Virus record (IMG/VR): IMGVR_UViG_3300050821_006746
Coordinates: 1-64,000 of that record
DNA length: 64,000 bases
Direction: 5' to 3' (one strand)
Origin: a virus
The notes under the pieces were generated by a model. That model did no database searches. It was not told where the DNA came from and saw only the letters and a program-made list of their open reading frames with translations. The position numbers and the translations under genes were made by a program. Below are positions 8,724 through 15,536 of this stretch, one piece after another. Position 1 is the stretch's first letter. Each line of letters starts with the position of its first letter.

Positions 8724-9257
8724 ATGAAATCTAGACTGTTGAGCTTACTACCTGATGCCAGAGTGACGATCACGCTAAGCCTCCCACGCCTCGTAGCAGT
8801 AGTACTGATCGCGGCTGTGATAGCATCGGCGTTGATCGGTGTGCGAGTATTCACCACACAGGCAGCACAATGTAGCCAGTGGTATCATTGTCCGATTAGC
8901 CAGCGATACGGGCAAAATTATGAACATGGGGTAGATCTGCTAACGCATGGATTAGCAATTACTGCGCTAAGAAGTGGAACAATCACATTTGATCGTTGGG
9001 AATGCTGGAATGACGAATGCGTGCAAGACATCACATGGCGGTTAGATTTTCCTTCGCATGCATGCAACAGTCCATTCATGTATGTTCAAATCAATCGTGC
9101 CGTGAAGGGGCTGCACGTTGGGGAGCACGTCAGCGATTGGCAACTGTTGGGGTATAGTGGATCGTTCTTTGAAATTGGTCTCACGAGTGACAGAGAATAT
9201 GGCGTGAGCGGATGGCATTGGGGTGTAAATATCTTAAAGTGTTTTCCGTATCTGTAA
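8724..9257 (+). CDS. Secreted or membrane-anchored M23-like peptidase-fold protein
   Basis: A 177-residue protein. A basic N-terminus and a hydrophobic segment at about residues 20-45 form a signal anchor. The exported part reads like a shortened lysostaphin (M23) fold: E-H-G-V-D fits the H-x3-D zinc ligands, a G-T-I strand follows, then G-E-H-V-S-D-W-Q-L-L-G-Y-S-G and W-H-W-G near the end fits the last His ligand. It could cut or remodel peptidoglycan, or be an inactive relative, since the usual H-L-H-F motif is altered. It stands alone with its own promoter region and terminator. Confidence 0.6.
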   Translation: MKSRLLSLLPDARVTITLSLPRLVAVVLIAAVIASALIGVRVFTTQAAQCSQWYHCPISQRYGQNYEHGVDLLTHGLAITALRSGTITFDRWECWNDECVQDITWRLDFPSHACNSPFMYVQINRAVKGLHVGEHVSDWQLLGYSGSFFEIGLTSDREYGVSGWHWGVNILKCFPYL

Positions 9258-9309
9258 ATGCAAAAGAAAGGGTCCAACATCACATTGGACCCTTTCTTTT
9301 GCATTTACA
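9254..9309. terminator. Strong bidirectional terminator
   Basis: A perfect 24-bp stem (GTAAATGCAAAAGAAAGGGT... and its complement) with a short loop and A/T flanks lies at the end of the M23-like gene, facing the convergent minus-strand gene. Confidence 0.85.
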
Positions 9310-9322
9310 GGTTCCCAATGCG

Positions 9323-9769
9323 TCAATGCATGTCGCACTCGTAGTATTGATGAAGTTCTTCGTGGGTGATCTCTTCGAGTCGGGCAACTCGGATGAGTTC
9401 ACGTTTGCGTCGGTGGGCGTGCGTTTGGTGGTCGTAGAGCTTTTCGGCAACCGGGCGGGTTGGATCGTCCTGGCTCACAACGGCCCATTTACCGCCTCCC
9501 CAGTTCACAACTTTGTAGGGCAAACCGCCGCGCTCGCGGATAGTGATTGCTGCTTCATCTAGAAAGGTGTATGGAGAAGCGCCTTCTTGCTCCAACCACT
9601 CGCGACGGATGGCTTGGCGCATCTGTTGTAGTTTCTCGGCGATTGTATCGCAAATCTGATAATGTTCTTCTAGGTCTCCATCTTCGATATTGTCGATTGT
9701 GTCCTTCCAAGTACCGATTGCTGCACCTATTTCAATAAGCTCTTCGTGTGAGAATGTCCAACGTTTCAT
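9323..9769 (-). CDS. Unknown protein under a double-operator promoter
   Basis: The ATG at 9769 has an AAAGGAGGTG site, so it is preferred over upstream in-frame codons. The product has 148 residues, mostly helical, charged, with a central strand pair (G-L-P-Y-K-V-V-N-W-G-G-G-K-W-A-V-V). No family recognised. Tight control by two identical operators suggests either a regulator or a protein harmful when overproduced. Confidence 0.6.
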   Translation of the reverse strand: MKRWTFSHEELIEIGAAIGTWKDTIDNIEDGDLEEHYQICDTIAEKLQQMRQAIRREWLEQEGASPYTFLDEAAITIRERGGLPYKVVNWGGGKWAVVSQDDPTRPVAEKLYDHQTHAHRRKRELIRVARLEEITHEELHQYYECDMH

Positions 9770-9790
9770 GCTTGCACCTCCTTTTATTGT

Positions 9791-9842
9791 GACCATTTTT
9801 GGTCTATTTGGATAGTGTAGACCAAAAATGGTCATATGTCAA
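9791..9842 (-). promoter_or_regulatory. Promoter with two inverted operators
   Basis: The minus-strand promoter is TTGACA (9837-9842), a 17-base spacer and TACACT (9814-9819). One operator GACCAAAAATGGTC (9820-9833) fills the spacer. A second copy in inverse orientation (9791-9804) lies just past the transcription start. Both are near-palindromes, so a dimeric repressor should block this promoter cooperatively. Confidence 0.8.
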
Positions 9843-9912
9843 GAGAGAGAATGGCCAGCAACCCACAGAGTGAACGTGCTACGGATATGGCCCTGGCTGT
9901 GATTTGATGTTT

Positions 9913-9973
9913 TCGGTTCTAGTGCGTCGAATAGAATAGCACAGTAGCACGGCCTTTCCGTGCGGGCTAGAAC
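9913..9973. other. Nested stem-loop of unknown role
   Basis: GGTTCTAG and CTAGAACC close a roughly 60-base region that holds an inner GCACGG/CCGTGC hairpin. No open frame fits it. It lies between a terminator and a promoter and may be a structured RNA or a protein site. Confidence 0.3.
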
Positions 9974-9977
9974 CATA

Positions 9978-10012
9978 AAGAGCGCCACCAGAGATGATCT
10001 GGTGGCGCTCTT
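9978..10012. terminator. Hairpin terminator
   Basis: A 15-bp perfect stem (AAGAGCGCCACCAGA and complement) with a 5-base loop, directly downstream of the minus-strand frame ending at 10014. Confidence 0.75.
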
Positions 10013-10013
10013 G

Positions 10014-10340
10014 TTAATCGTCGCAGTCGCACTCTGCCGGGTCCAGGTAGGCTTGACATTCGTCATTGTGGCACTCATACGAGTCGCACAAGTCGCCGCC
10101 ACAGGCGTAACCAGGCTAATTGCATCGGCATGTAGTGCGATAGTACGAGTAACTATCTGGATTGTTCAAATCTCCGCTCACGCGGGTCAAATCGTGGATC
10201 TCTTCATGGCAAGATCTGCACTCATACGTTGCGGATATATCGTCTGCATCGCGCATTTCCGAGGGCGCCTATGGCGCCCTCGGCGTGCCTGCCTTTGGAC
10301 GTAATAAGTTCTGGCGAATACTTTGTTCTCGGCTTAGCAT
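10014..10340 (-). pseudogene. Cys-rich open frame interrupted by two in-frame TAG codons
   Basis: A single reading frame of 109 codons starts at ATG 10340 (GAGGAG-type site upstream) and ends at TAA 10014. TAG codons interrupt it at 10269-10271 and 10116-10118. The parts are 23, 50 and 33 residues. The middle part has C-R-S-C and C-R-C. The last part is strongly Cys-rich (C-G-G-D-L-C, C-H-N-D-E-C, C-D-C) and lacks an ATG of its own. If both TAG were CAG (Gln), one zinc-binding protein of 108 residues would result. It may be a decayed gene, a read-through gene, or separate mini-genes. Confidence 0.5.
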
Positions 10341-10375
10341 AATTATGTGCTCTCTTTCTCCTCGCATGTGCGAGG

Positions 10376-10642
10376 CTACATCAGCCGCTCTGCCTCGCTA
10401 CGCTTGAGTCCAGCAAAGCCCTTGTTAATGAGGAATTGATCTAGTCGGTGCTCCTGCTCGAAATCGAAATGATACCAGAGCGTGCGATCCTCCGGGTCGT
10501 GCTTGATGCACACACGATAAACGTCGTCAAATTGATCTGACTCGATCTCTATCGTGCGACCACGAGCGTCAGTGTAAGAGATCATTTGACCGGGAATCAA
10601 GTCAATGCGTGCGTTCGCATCAGTTATGGTTGTGTGGTTCAT
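10376..10642 (-). CDS. Small protein of unknown function
   Basis: An 88-residue protein, beta-rich at the start (I-D-L-I-P-G-Q-M-I-S-Y-T-D-A-R-G-R-T-I-E-I) and helical at the end. The start overlaps the end of the upstream gene by 23 bases, so the two are co-transcribed. No family recognised. Confidence 0.6.
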   Translation of the reverse strand: MNHTTITDANARIDLIPGQMISYTDARGRTIEIESDQFDDVYRVCIKHDPEDRTLWYHFDFEQEHRLDQFLINKGFAGLKRSEAERLM

Positions 10643-10919
10643 GGTTTGTCTCGCTTTCTTTTTGTACGCACTGTTTAAACTCCGTAAAGCTCTCTTCGCC
10701 CTGACGTTGCACTAAGAAAAGTGTGGCAAGTCTGCGCTCTTCCTGATCCTTAAGCCATTCTTCGGCAAATGGATCATCTTTTAGGCAGATAGTTTTGATG
10801 CGATTGTCCAGCCACTCATAGCGAGTCTCCAGAGCGTTTTTGTGATACTCGTCAGTGATGGCTCCCGCCTCAAGGATCTTCGCGGTCAGATCTTCGCGCT
10901 TCTTGAGCAAAGAAGCCAT
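10620..10919 (-). CDS. Small helical protein of unknown function
   Basis: The start at the internal ATG 10919 is chosen because upstream codons overlap a divergent gene and use a weak TTG. The product of 99 residues is charged and mostly helical, likely coiled coil. It is coupled to the following 10376-10642 gene. No ribosome binding site of good quality is visible, so the start is uncertain. Confidence 0.5.
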   Translation of the reverse strand: MASLLKKREDLTAKILEAGAITDEYHKNALETRYEWLDNRIKTICLKDDPFAEEWLKDQEERRLATLFLVQRQGEESFTEFKQCVQKESETNHEPHNHN

Positions 10920-10942
10920 ATGACTTACGTGGCTATACTTAT

Positions 10943-11344
10943 ATGCCAGATATGCTTGCCAGAATGGCGCAAACCCGTGTTCGTTGGCAAAACGAGCAGT
11001 ATGGCGTCGATCAGGAAGAAGTGGAAACGGCGGCACTGGCAAAATATCGGATTAGAGCATCCTTGCCATACCGAAAAGATAAAGAGACACCGGAAGAGCG
11101 ACAATCCCGCGATAACACTGAGAATGCCGCCATACAGGATGCGATGAATGCGCTGCCCTGGCCCGGCATCCCGTTGGCAGAGTTGGCCGAACGGCACCAC
11201 ATCCCGCTCGGAACCCTGTATGCAGCGGTTAACGACAAGATCATCCCTACTCGCAAGGCAGGAAAAACGGTCCTCGTCAACACAAAGGATCGTCAGTGGG
11301 TAGAGTGGTTGGCTCGCTATAATGCTAGGCGTCGGCGCAAATAA
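10943..11344 (+). CDS. Small HTH DNA-binding protein (excisionase/AlpA type)
   Basis: A 133-residue protein. The C-terminal half holds a helix-turn-helix of the excisionase type: I-P-L-A-E-L-A-E-R-H-H-I-P-L-G-T-L-Y-A-A-V followed by a wing I-I-P-T-R-K-A-G-K-T-V-L-V. The N-terminus is charged and helical. ATGs at 10952 and 10964 are other possible starts. It diverges from the minus-strand gene starting at 10919 and ends in a hairpin terminator. Confidence 0.65.
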   Translation: MPDMLARMAQTRVRWQNEQYGVDQEEVETAALAKYRIRASLPYRKDKETPEERQSRDNTENAAIQDAMNALPWPGIPLAELAERHHIPLGTLYAAVNDKIIPTRKAGKTVLVNTKDRQWVEWLARYNARRRRK

Positions 11345-11355
11345 GCGCACAACAA

Positions 11356-11390
11356 AATGCCGCTGATCTCATTGGAAGATCAGCGGCATT
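11356..11390. terminator. Bidirectional hairpin terminator
   Basis: A 14-bp perfect stem (AATGCCGCTGATCT and complement) with a 7-base loop between convergent genes. Confidence 0.8.
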
Positions 11391-11412
11391 GTCTTATCGT
11401 CTAGGCACTATA

Positions 11413-12216
11413 TTATAGCATCCACGCGTTGCTCTTTGCGGGTAAGCGCTCATTCTCGCCAGTTGACTGCGGGTGCGTCTCGCTGCTATGCATCATGTCT
11501 AGCAGGATCGCCTCAGCACGCATAGCGGTGATCTGGATAGTATCCGTGGACTTGGACACGCGAGGACGCTTCTCAGTGCTCTCACACTCGTCATCCTCGC
11601 TATATGTTGCCTGATGGGGGATATCAGCAAATAGCGTTCCTCGTGCCTCTGGGATAGGTGTATGTGGCGTGGGTTGTGGCGTTGGCGCATACTGGATATC
11701 ACGAGCTGGTAGTGGACCCGTTGGCGGTTTGTTGATGGTGGATCGCAAGGCAGATGGCAATTGGGGCAATTCTTTCACTGTGGATAACTCAGCAAAGATG
11801 CCTCGCACGCCTTCCTCTTGCCATGCATGGCGCATATCACGCGCATAGGTGCCTGGTGTGGCTTCTCTCACTCGCTTGGCAATCTTGCCTGCTGGTAAAG
11901 CGAGAGCATTGATTCTGCCTGTTTGGATTCTGACAAGATTTTCTCTCGCCTCATCTGCAACGGCTTGATCGCATGGGAGACAGAAATACTTATCCTTATC
12001 GAAGAGTGATTTGGTCATTGGTTGCCCACATATCAGGCATGGATCAGGGTAACGCTCCCATGTGGATGCTGTAACAACAGCTCTGGGCGCTGGCAAGAGC
12101 GCTACGGGGGCACTCGCTATAATGCGTTCATTCTTTTCTTGCAGGCTTAGCAGGAACTTGATAAACGCGCTCATGCGTTGCTTGATGTTTAATCCGGTCA
12201 CTGACGGATTGGTCAT
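11413..12216 (-). CDS. Zinc-finger protein, unknown
   Basis: The ATG at 12216 follows AAAGGAAC and is preferred to an upstream in-frame codon. The 267-residue product has a zinc site in the N-terminal third (C-L-I-C-G ... C-L-P-C-D, 20 residues apart), a helical middle, a Pro-rich linker (about 165-195) and a polar C-terminus. The architecture suggests a nucleic-acid-binding accessory protein; no family recognised. Confidence 0.55.
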   Translation of the reverse strand: MTNPSVTGLNIKQRMSAFIKFLLSLQEKNERIIASAPVALLPAPRAVVTASTWERYPDPCLICGQPMTKSLFDKDKYFCLPCDQAVADEARENLVRIQTGRINALALPAGKIAKRVREATPGTYARDMRHAWQEEGVRGIFAELSTVKELPQLPSALRSTINKPPTGPLPARDIQYAPTPQPTPHTPIPEARGTLFADIPHQATYSEDDECESTEKRPRVSKSTDTIQITAMRAEAILLDMMHSSETHPQSTGENERLPAKSNAWML

Positions 12217-12235
12217 TTTTCGTGTTCCTTTTCTA

Positions 12236-12251
12236 CTAACGTGGTCGTTAG
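12236..12251. promoter_or_regulatory. Palindrome CTAACG-TGGT-CGTTAG
   Basis: A perfect 6-bp inverted repeat 20 bases upstream of the 12216 start codon. Its place in the leader region makes it a possible operator. Confidence 0.35.
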
Positions 12252-12323
12252 CAATCCAAAAACGACGTATATTCCTCCAAGTCCATACGGTATTCAATGT
12301 CACGATACATCAAAATAGATAGA

Positions 12324-12375
12324 ATTGCAACAATGAGAGACTTTGCGTAGATACTCAATTGATCATTGTTGCAAT
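12324..12375. repeat. 13-bp perfect inverted repeat
   Basis: ATTGCAACAATGA (12324-12336) and its exact complement (12363-12375) are separated by 26 bases between two minus-strand genes. The long spacer and lack of a T-run argue for paired protein sites rather than a terminator. Confidence 0.5.
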
Positions 12376-12417
12376 TTGGGAGCACTTTTGTGGTGTATCT
12401 AATGTATTGCTTGCTTG

Positions 12418-12729
12418 CTATCCGTAGAGATTAGCGTGCAATTTTCCTAGCATCTCCTCGATAGTGGTTCCCATGTGGCTATAGAGCCAGCCACGACGCG
12501 TCACGAAGTACAAACGCTCAATATTGCTACCCTCAGAGTAGAATGGCGCATGGCTAAACCTGAAAAACGCAACCATATCAAAACCAAGTTTAGCCCGATA
12601 CTCCTCGATATATTGCGTGAGAAGAGCGATACATGGTGCCATCTCTTCCTCTGCCCACTCACCCTCAAAGATCCATTGCGTGCGGTCTTCGCCTCCTGGC
12701 AAGTGACCTTTGGTGTCTGTTTGTGTCAC
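12418..12729 (-). CDS. Unknown small protein
   Basis: A 103-residue alpha/beta protein. Features include an acidic helix E-W-A-E-E-E-M and an aromatic strand R-L-Y-F-V-T-R-R-G-W-L-Y. It ends the run of genes that starts near 14224. No family recognised. Confidence 0.55.
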   Translation of the reverse strand: MTQTDTKGHLPGGEDRTQWIFEGEWAEEEMAPCIALLTQYIEEYRAKLGFDMVAFFRFSHAPFYSEGSNIERLYFVTRRGWLYSHMGTTIEEMLGKLHANLYG

Positions 12730-12732
12730 TAC

Positions 12733-12966
12733 TTATTCTCCCGTCTTTCTTGCCATACCTTCATAGGTGTATTCTGACTTACGGCCAGAGGTATAATGTT
12801 CCCATGCAACACCAGCAGCGACTTGATCGTTGTACCAATATTGATGTTGACCATTTGCGGCAGCCCTCAATCGTTTTTCAATACCATTCATGTCGAAGCG
12901 GATGTAAACGCGCCGACCTGAGCGGTCATACCTGTACCCAGGTGGAAGTTGAGGAACCTCTCTCAT
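12733..12966 (-). CDS. Unknown small basic protein
   Basis: A 77-residue basic, Tyr/Arg-rich protein starting L-P-P-G-Y-R-Y-D-R-S-G-R-R-V-Y-I-R-F, a pattern seen in small phage proteins that contact nucleic acid. It lies 3 bases from the next gene, and its ribosome binding site GAGGAGG is formed by Glu codons at the end of the preceding frame. Confidence 0.55.
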   Translation of the reverse strand: MREVPQLPPGYRYDRSGRRVYIRFDMNGIEKRLRAAANGQHQYWYNDQVAAGVAWEHYTSGRKSEYTYEGMARKTGE

Positions 12967-13062
12967 TGCTTATTCCTCCTCCTCAACAACTTTCCACTCA
13001 CCATCCACAAGCTTGTTCCGATCCCGCATGCGCACGAAATGCGCACCCGACGTGTTCGTATC

Positions 13063-13215
13063 TCATCCACAGGGGTATCCTTTTCTGCGAGCAGTCGCTT
13101 GCTGGTTAGCTTGCTTGAGCCAGCATGTGATGCAGATCTGCTGGCCCGTTGGGGGCGTCGTAAAGAACTTCTTGCGACATACTTCGCATCTCCAATGAGG
13201 TTTAAAAATTTTCAT
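13063..13215 (-). CDS. Zinc-ribbon mini-protein; frame continues past a TGA
   Basis: The ATG at 13215 has AAAAAGGAG upstream. The product of 50 residues has C-E-V-C and C-I-T-C 18 residues apart, a clear zinc ribbon. After the TGA (13063-13065) the same frame stays open for 30 codons to TAA at 12970, and the extension (F-V-R-M-R-D-R-N-K-L-V-D-G-E-W-K-V-V, then four Glu) looks protein-like. It may be a mutated TGG codon, read-through, or a separate 19-codon gene from an internal ATG. The start overlaps the upstream gene by 14 bases. Confidence 0.6.
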   Translation of the reverse strand: MKIFKPHWRCEVCRKKFFTTPPTGQQICITCWLKQANQQATARRKGYPCG

Positions 13216-13480
13216 AGCATCTCCTTTTTGTATCGGCTAACTTGTGCCAACTAGTCCTTTTTATGGATGAGTCAACCAAAAATCTCGGAGGACCTTCCTC
13301 CTCTGGCGTGATAATCATTTCACGGTCGATATCAATGAGGTTTATCCCGCTTACCTTTTTCCATCTTCTACCTGTAGGTGTGCGTAGGACGCCAATCAGC
13401 GGCGTTGTATCGTCAAGGCTATCTGCATAGCCGACAACCTTTGCATCCACCTCCTGGCCTTTGTGGCGAATGCGTAGCAC
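13202..13480 (-). CDS. Unknown small beta protein (SH3/KOW-like)
   Basis: A 92-residue protein from a GTG start. V-L-R-I-R-H-K-G-Q-E-V-D-A-K-V-V-G-Y resembles the strand-turn-strand of KOW or SH3-type barrels. A Pro/Glu loop and basic tail follow. The open frame continues upstream without an ATG, so the true start could be earlier. Confidence 0.5.
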   Translation of the reverse strand: MLRIRHKGQEVDAKVVGYADSLDDTTPLIGVLRTPTGRRWKKVSGINLIDIDREMIITPEEEGPPRFLVDSSIKRTSWHKLADTKRRCYENF

Positions 13481-13525
13481 GTCGCCTAGCTCATATTCCC
13501 AGGATCGCGTTGCTCTCCCTCCAAC

Positions 13526-13550
13526 GGATGCCAGGTGCGACCTGGCATCC
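13526..13550. terminator. Hairpin between genes
   Basis: An 11-bp perfect stem (GGATGCCAGGT and complement) with a 3-base loop. No T-run follows on the minus strand, so it may attenuate or protect RNA rather than terminate. Confidence 0.45.
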
Positions 13551-13561
13551 TGCTATGTGTG

Positions 13562-13852
13562 CTACTGAACCAGAACACGCCGCTCATTGCACTTGTCGTA
13601 TAAAGCGTCAAGGAACAAGTTTAGCAAATGCTCATTATTGGCGCGCTCAAAGCAAATGATTGCAGCGGGATCATCCTTGAACAAATCGCACTGACGTAGC
13701 TTATCAGCAATCGCTTTGCCGATCTCAGGCACGCTCATTGCAGGATCATTGATGTACTGCTTAATGTAAATGCGTGCATTCCAACTGAGAATGGGCCCGG
13801 TTGGCTCTGCCATCTCGTCTAGCAGATCGAATACGTTGTCGTGAATGCTCAT
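13562..13852 (-). CDS. Unknown helical protein
   Basis: A 96-residue protein, almost wholly helical by pattern, acidic, with two Cys. It sits in the same run as the annealase candidate and may be a small partner protein. No family recognised. Confidence 0.55.
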   Translation of the reverse strand: MSIHDNVFDLLDEMAEPTGPILSWNARIYIKQYINDPAMSVPEIGKAIADKLRQCDLFKDDPAAIICFERANNEHLLNLFLDALYDKCNERRVLVQ

Positions 13853-13906
13853 TGTTGTTCTCCTCTCAGGCAGGCCAGCGAGTACCAGCCTGCCATATAC
13901 GCGCTA

Positions 13907-14224
13907 CTAGGGCAAATCGTCACTATCTAAGAATGGGTCAAAGTTGTCTCCACTAACGATGGTTACTGGACTGCGCGTCTCTTGATCCGCCTTGAACGTC
14001 GCAACAGCCTTAATTAGCGTCTCGAATGCCGATTGTGAAAGCGTGATGGTTGCACCGCCTTGATCGGCAATGACCATTTGACCATGAGAATCGATCAATG
14101 CTGTCTGGAATGTCACACGAGCAGAGGCTTCAAACTCATCTCGCTCGTCAGATAAGCCTGCTTGCAAGAGCACAAGGCGATCATAATGGCGCTCAGCAAG
14201 GATTGTACCGGGTTCGAGGTTCAT
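13907..14224 (-). CDS. Unknown protein next to annealase candidate
   Basis: A 105-residue protein. Strand-rich centre (A-R-V-T-F-Q-T-A-L-I-D-S-H-G-Q-M-V-I-A-D-Q-G-G-A) followed by a helix and a strongly acidic end (D-P-F-L-D-S-D-D-L-P). Acidic C-terminal tips are common on SSB-type proteins, and the neighbour is a recombination gene, but the likeness stops there. Confidence 0.5.
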   Translation of the reverse strand: MNLEPGTILAERHYDRLVLLQAGLSDERDEFEASARVTFQTALIDSHGQMVIADQGGATITLSQSAFETLIKAVATFKADQETRSPVTIVSGDNFDPFLDSDDLP

Positions 14225-14278
14225 TGGTTGCTCCTTTCGGAGGGGCTAGACCAGTGCGATCTAGCCCCCATCTCACTA

Positions 14279-14926
14279 CTACGATGCTTTCGCTACAGGT
14301 TGCTCTTCATTCACGGCATTCATGAGTTGGTCAAGTTGCACTTGTGTGAGGCTTGCCAGCGTGTCAGCATTGACAGGATAGCCCAATTCAGCACAGGCGA
14401 AGGTGTAGAAACCGTTGGCATCTGACCAGAGATGTTTGGCTTTACCCGCGTTATAGACGGGCGTGTAGGGCTTGCTAGTGCGTTGTACGGATTGCTCGCC
14501 ATGCTCAGCAGGCTTAGCCAGTGTCACTGGTGCTGAATTATCAGATTGCCCTGTACCGCTAAATGGTTTGCCACGCTCAATTTCATCTTTGCTGGCAATG
14601 CTCTCTACAGAACCGAAGCCAGCAAATGCCAGAGCACGACCAATAGCCGATGTCTCGCCACACTCGAAAGGGTTGGTTCCGTCTGGTGTATTCTTTGGTG
14701 CATTCATCTTGATTTCGGCATTGCCAATATATTGTTGACCATCAACAACGATCACTGCCACCCAAAGCCAGCGATCCGCCACATTCGTAGGCTCACTCTT
14801 GATGATGCTGAACACAGCCTTTTTCTCGTGAACCATGTGGACACGCTCGGACACTTCTACGTAGTTCTTACCATGAAGATTAAGGGTTTTGACGCCATTT
14901 ACATTTTGGTATTGACCGCTAGCCAT
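14279..14926 (-). CDS. Putative ssDNA-annealing / recombination protein (Erf-like)
   Basis: The ATG at 14926 follows GAGGAG and gives 215 residues. Residues ~80-110 contain N-P-F-E-C-G-E-T-S-A-I-G-R-A-L-A-F-A-G-F-G. A very similar E-T-S-A-I-G-R-A-L segment is a hallmark of Erf/Rad52-type annealases and related actinophage proteins. A low-complexity linker and a helical C-terminal region follow. It would promote recombination or repair of phage DNA. It has its own consensus promoter. Confidence 0.55.
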   Translation of the reverse strand: MASGQYQNVNGVKTLNLHGKNYVEVSERVHMVHEKKAVFSIIKSEPTNVADRWLWVAVIVVDGQQYIGNAEIKMNAPKNTPDGTNPFECGETSAIGRALAFAGFGSVESIASKDEIERGKPFSGTGQSDNSAPVTLAKPAEHGEQSVQRTSKPYTPVYNAGKAKHLWSDANGFYTFACAELGYPVNADTLASLTQVQLDQLMNAVNEEQPVAKAS

Positions 14927-14972
14927 AATATTGCTCCTCGTCACTGAAAGGGTAATCAACTATCATGGCTAC

Positions 14973-15002
14973 ATTATATCCGACAATGGATAATGATGTC
15001 AA
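14973..15002 (-). promoter_or_regulatory. Consensus promoter with operator-like spacer
   Basis: The minus-strand TTGACA (14997-15002), 18 bases and TATAAT (14973-14978) precede the annealase gene. The spacer contains ATCCATTGTCGGAT, a variant of the palindrome found in both promoters at 15434-15497, so the three promoters may share a repressor. Confidence 0.75.
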
Positions 15003-15415
15003 GCACTTTCCTTTTTCTGCGAATATCTCCCTCTATTCACTTTATCGTCTTTGCGTCGTTGGCGTTCTTGCTCTCGCTCTTTAACCAGGCGTTGCGCTTT
15101 TTCGATATCAGGGATATGAAAGCCCTGTCTAAGCAGTATTCCTATGGTTTCAGCACAATCCTCTAGCCAGTCGGCTACATCCTTTGCCTCAACGGGCCTT
15201 TCTTGACGTTTCGTTGGAGTCGGCAACTGCTCCACAATAAAAGACCGATCGTAAAGAGTTAGCCTCTTGGATGCGTGCTTTATGTACTGCTTATCAATCT
15301 TGCCAGTGTTCCTCAATTGCTTGAGATCATCTGGCGAAACAAAAAAGCCCTTGCGGATACTCACCTCAAGGCTCGCCTCCAGTGGCGTAATCCATTCAGT
15401 TGTTGGTTGCGACAT
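14999..15415 (-). CDS. Possible small DNA-binding regulator
   Basis: The ATG at 15415 follows GGAGGT. The product has 138 residues. Residues 10-50 (P-L-E-A-S-L-E-V-S-I-R-K-G-F-F-V-S-P-D-D, then L-K-Q-L-R) look like an HTH with a wing, and the C-terminus is a very basic helix rich in Arg, Lys and Gln. Divergent from the helicase gene and behind an operator-bearing promoter, it is a fair candidate for the autoregulating repressor of that region; this is inference. Confidence 0.5.
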   Translation of the reverse strand: MSQPTTEWITPLEASLEVSIRKGFFVSPDDLKQLRNTGKIDKQYIKHASKRLTLYDRSFIVEQLPTPTKRQERPVEAKDVADWLEDCAETIGILLRQGFHIPDIEKAQRLVKEREQERQRRKDDKVNRGRYSQKKESA

Positions 15416-15433
15416 ATTTACCTCCATGACCAA

Positions 15434-15497
15434 ATTTTACACGACGTTGGATATTTTGTCAAAAAGGCTTGACATATCCAACGTCGGATGTTATAGT
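15434..15497. promoter_or_regulatory. Divergent consensus promoters sharing inverted operators
   Basis: Minus: TTGACA 15457-15462, 17 bases, TAAAAT 15434-15439. Plus: TTGACA 15469-15474, 17 bases, TATAGT 15492-15497. A 13-bp inverted repeat, CGACGTTGGATAT (15442-15454) and ATATCCAACGTCG (15474-15486), puts one operator inside the spacer of each promoter. A CGTCTAGACG palindrome covers the plus-strand start site (15499-15508). Confidence 0.85.
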
Positions 15498-15498
15498 T

Positions 15499-15508
15499 CG
15501 TCTAGACG
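15499..15508. repeat. CGTCTAGACG palindrome, copy 3
   Basis: Exact copy lying 2 bases after the -10 box of the helicase promoter, at the expected transcription start. Confidence 0.7.
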
Positions 15509-15536
15509 ATAAATGATTAGCAACCAGGAGGGCGAT

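Noticed and set aside
10014-10340. Whole-genome reassignment of TAG to glutamine
   Set aside because: Dozens of genes here end cleanly at TAG followed by the next start, so a general code change is not supported.
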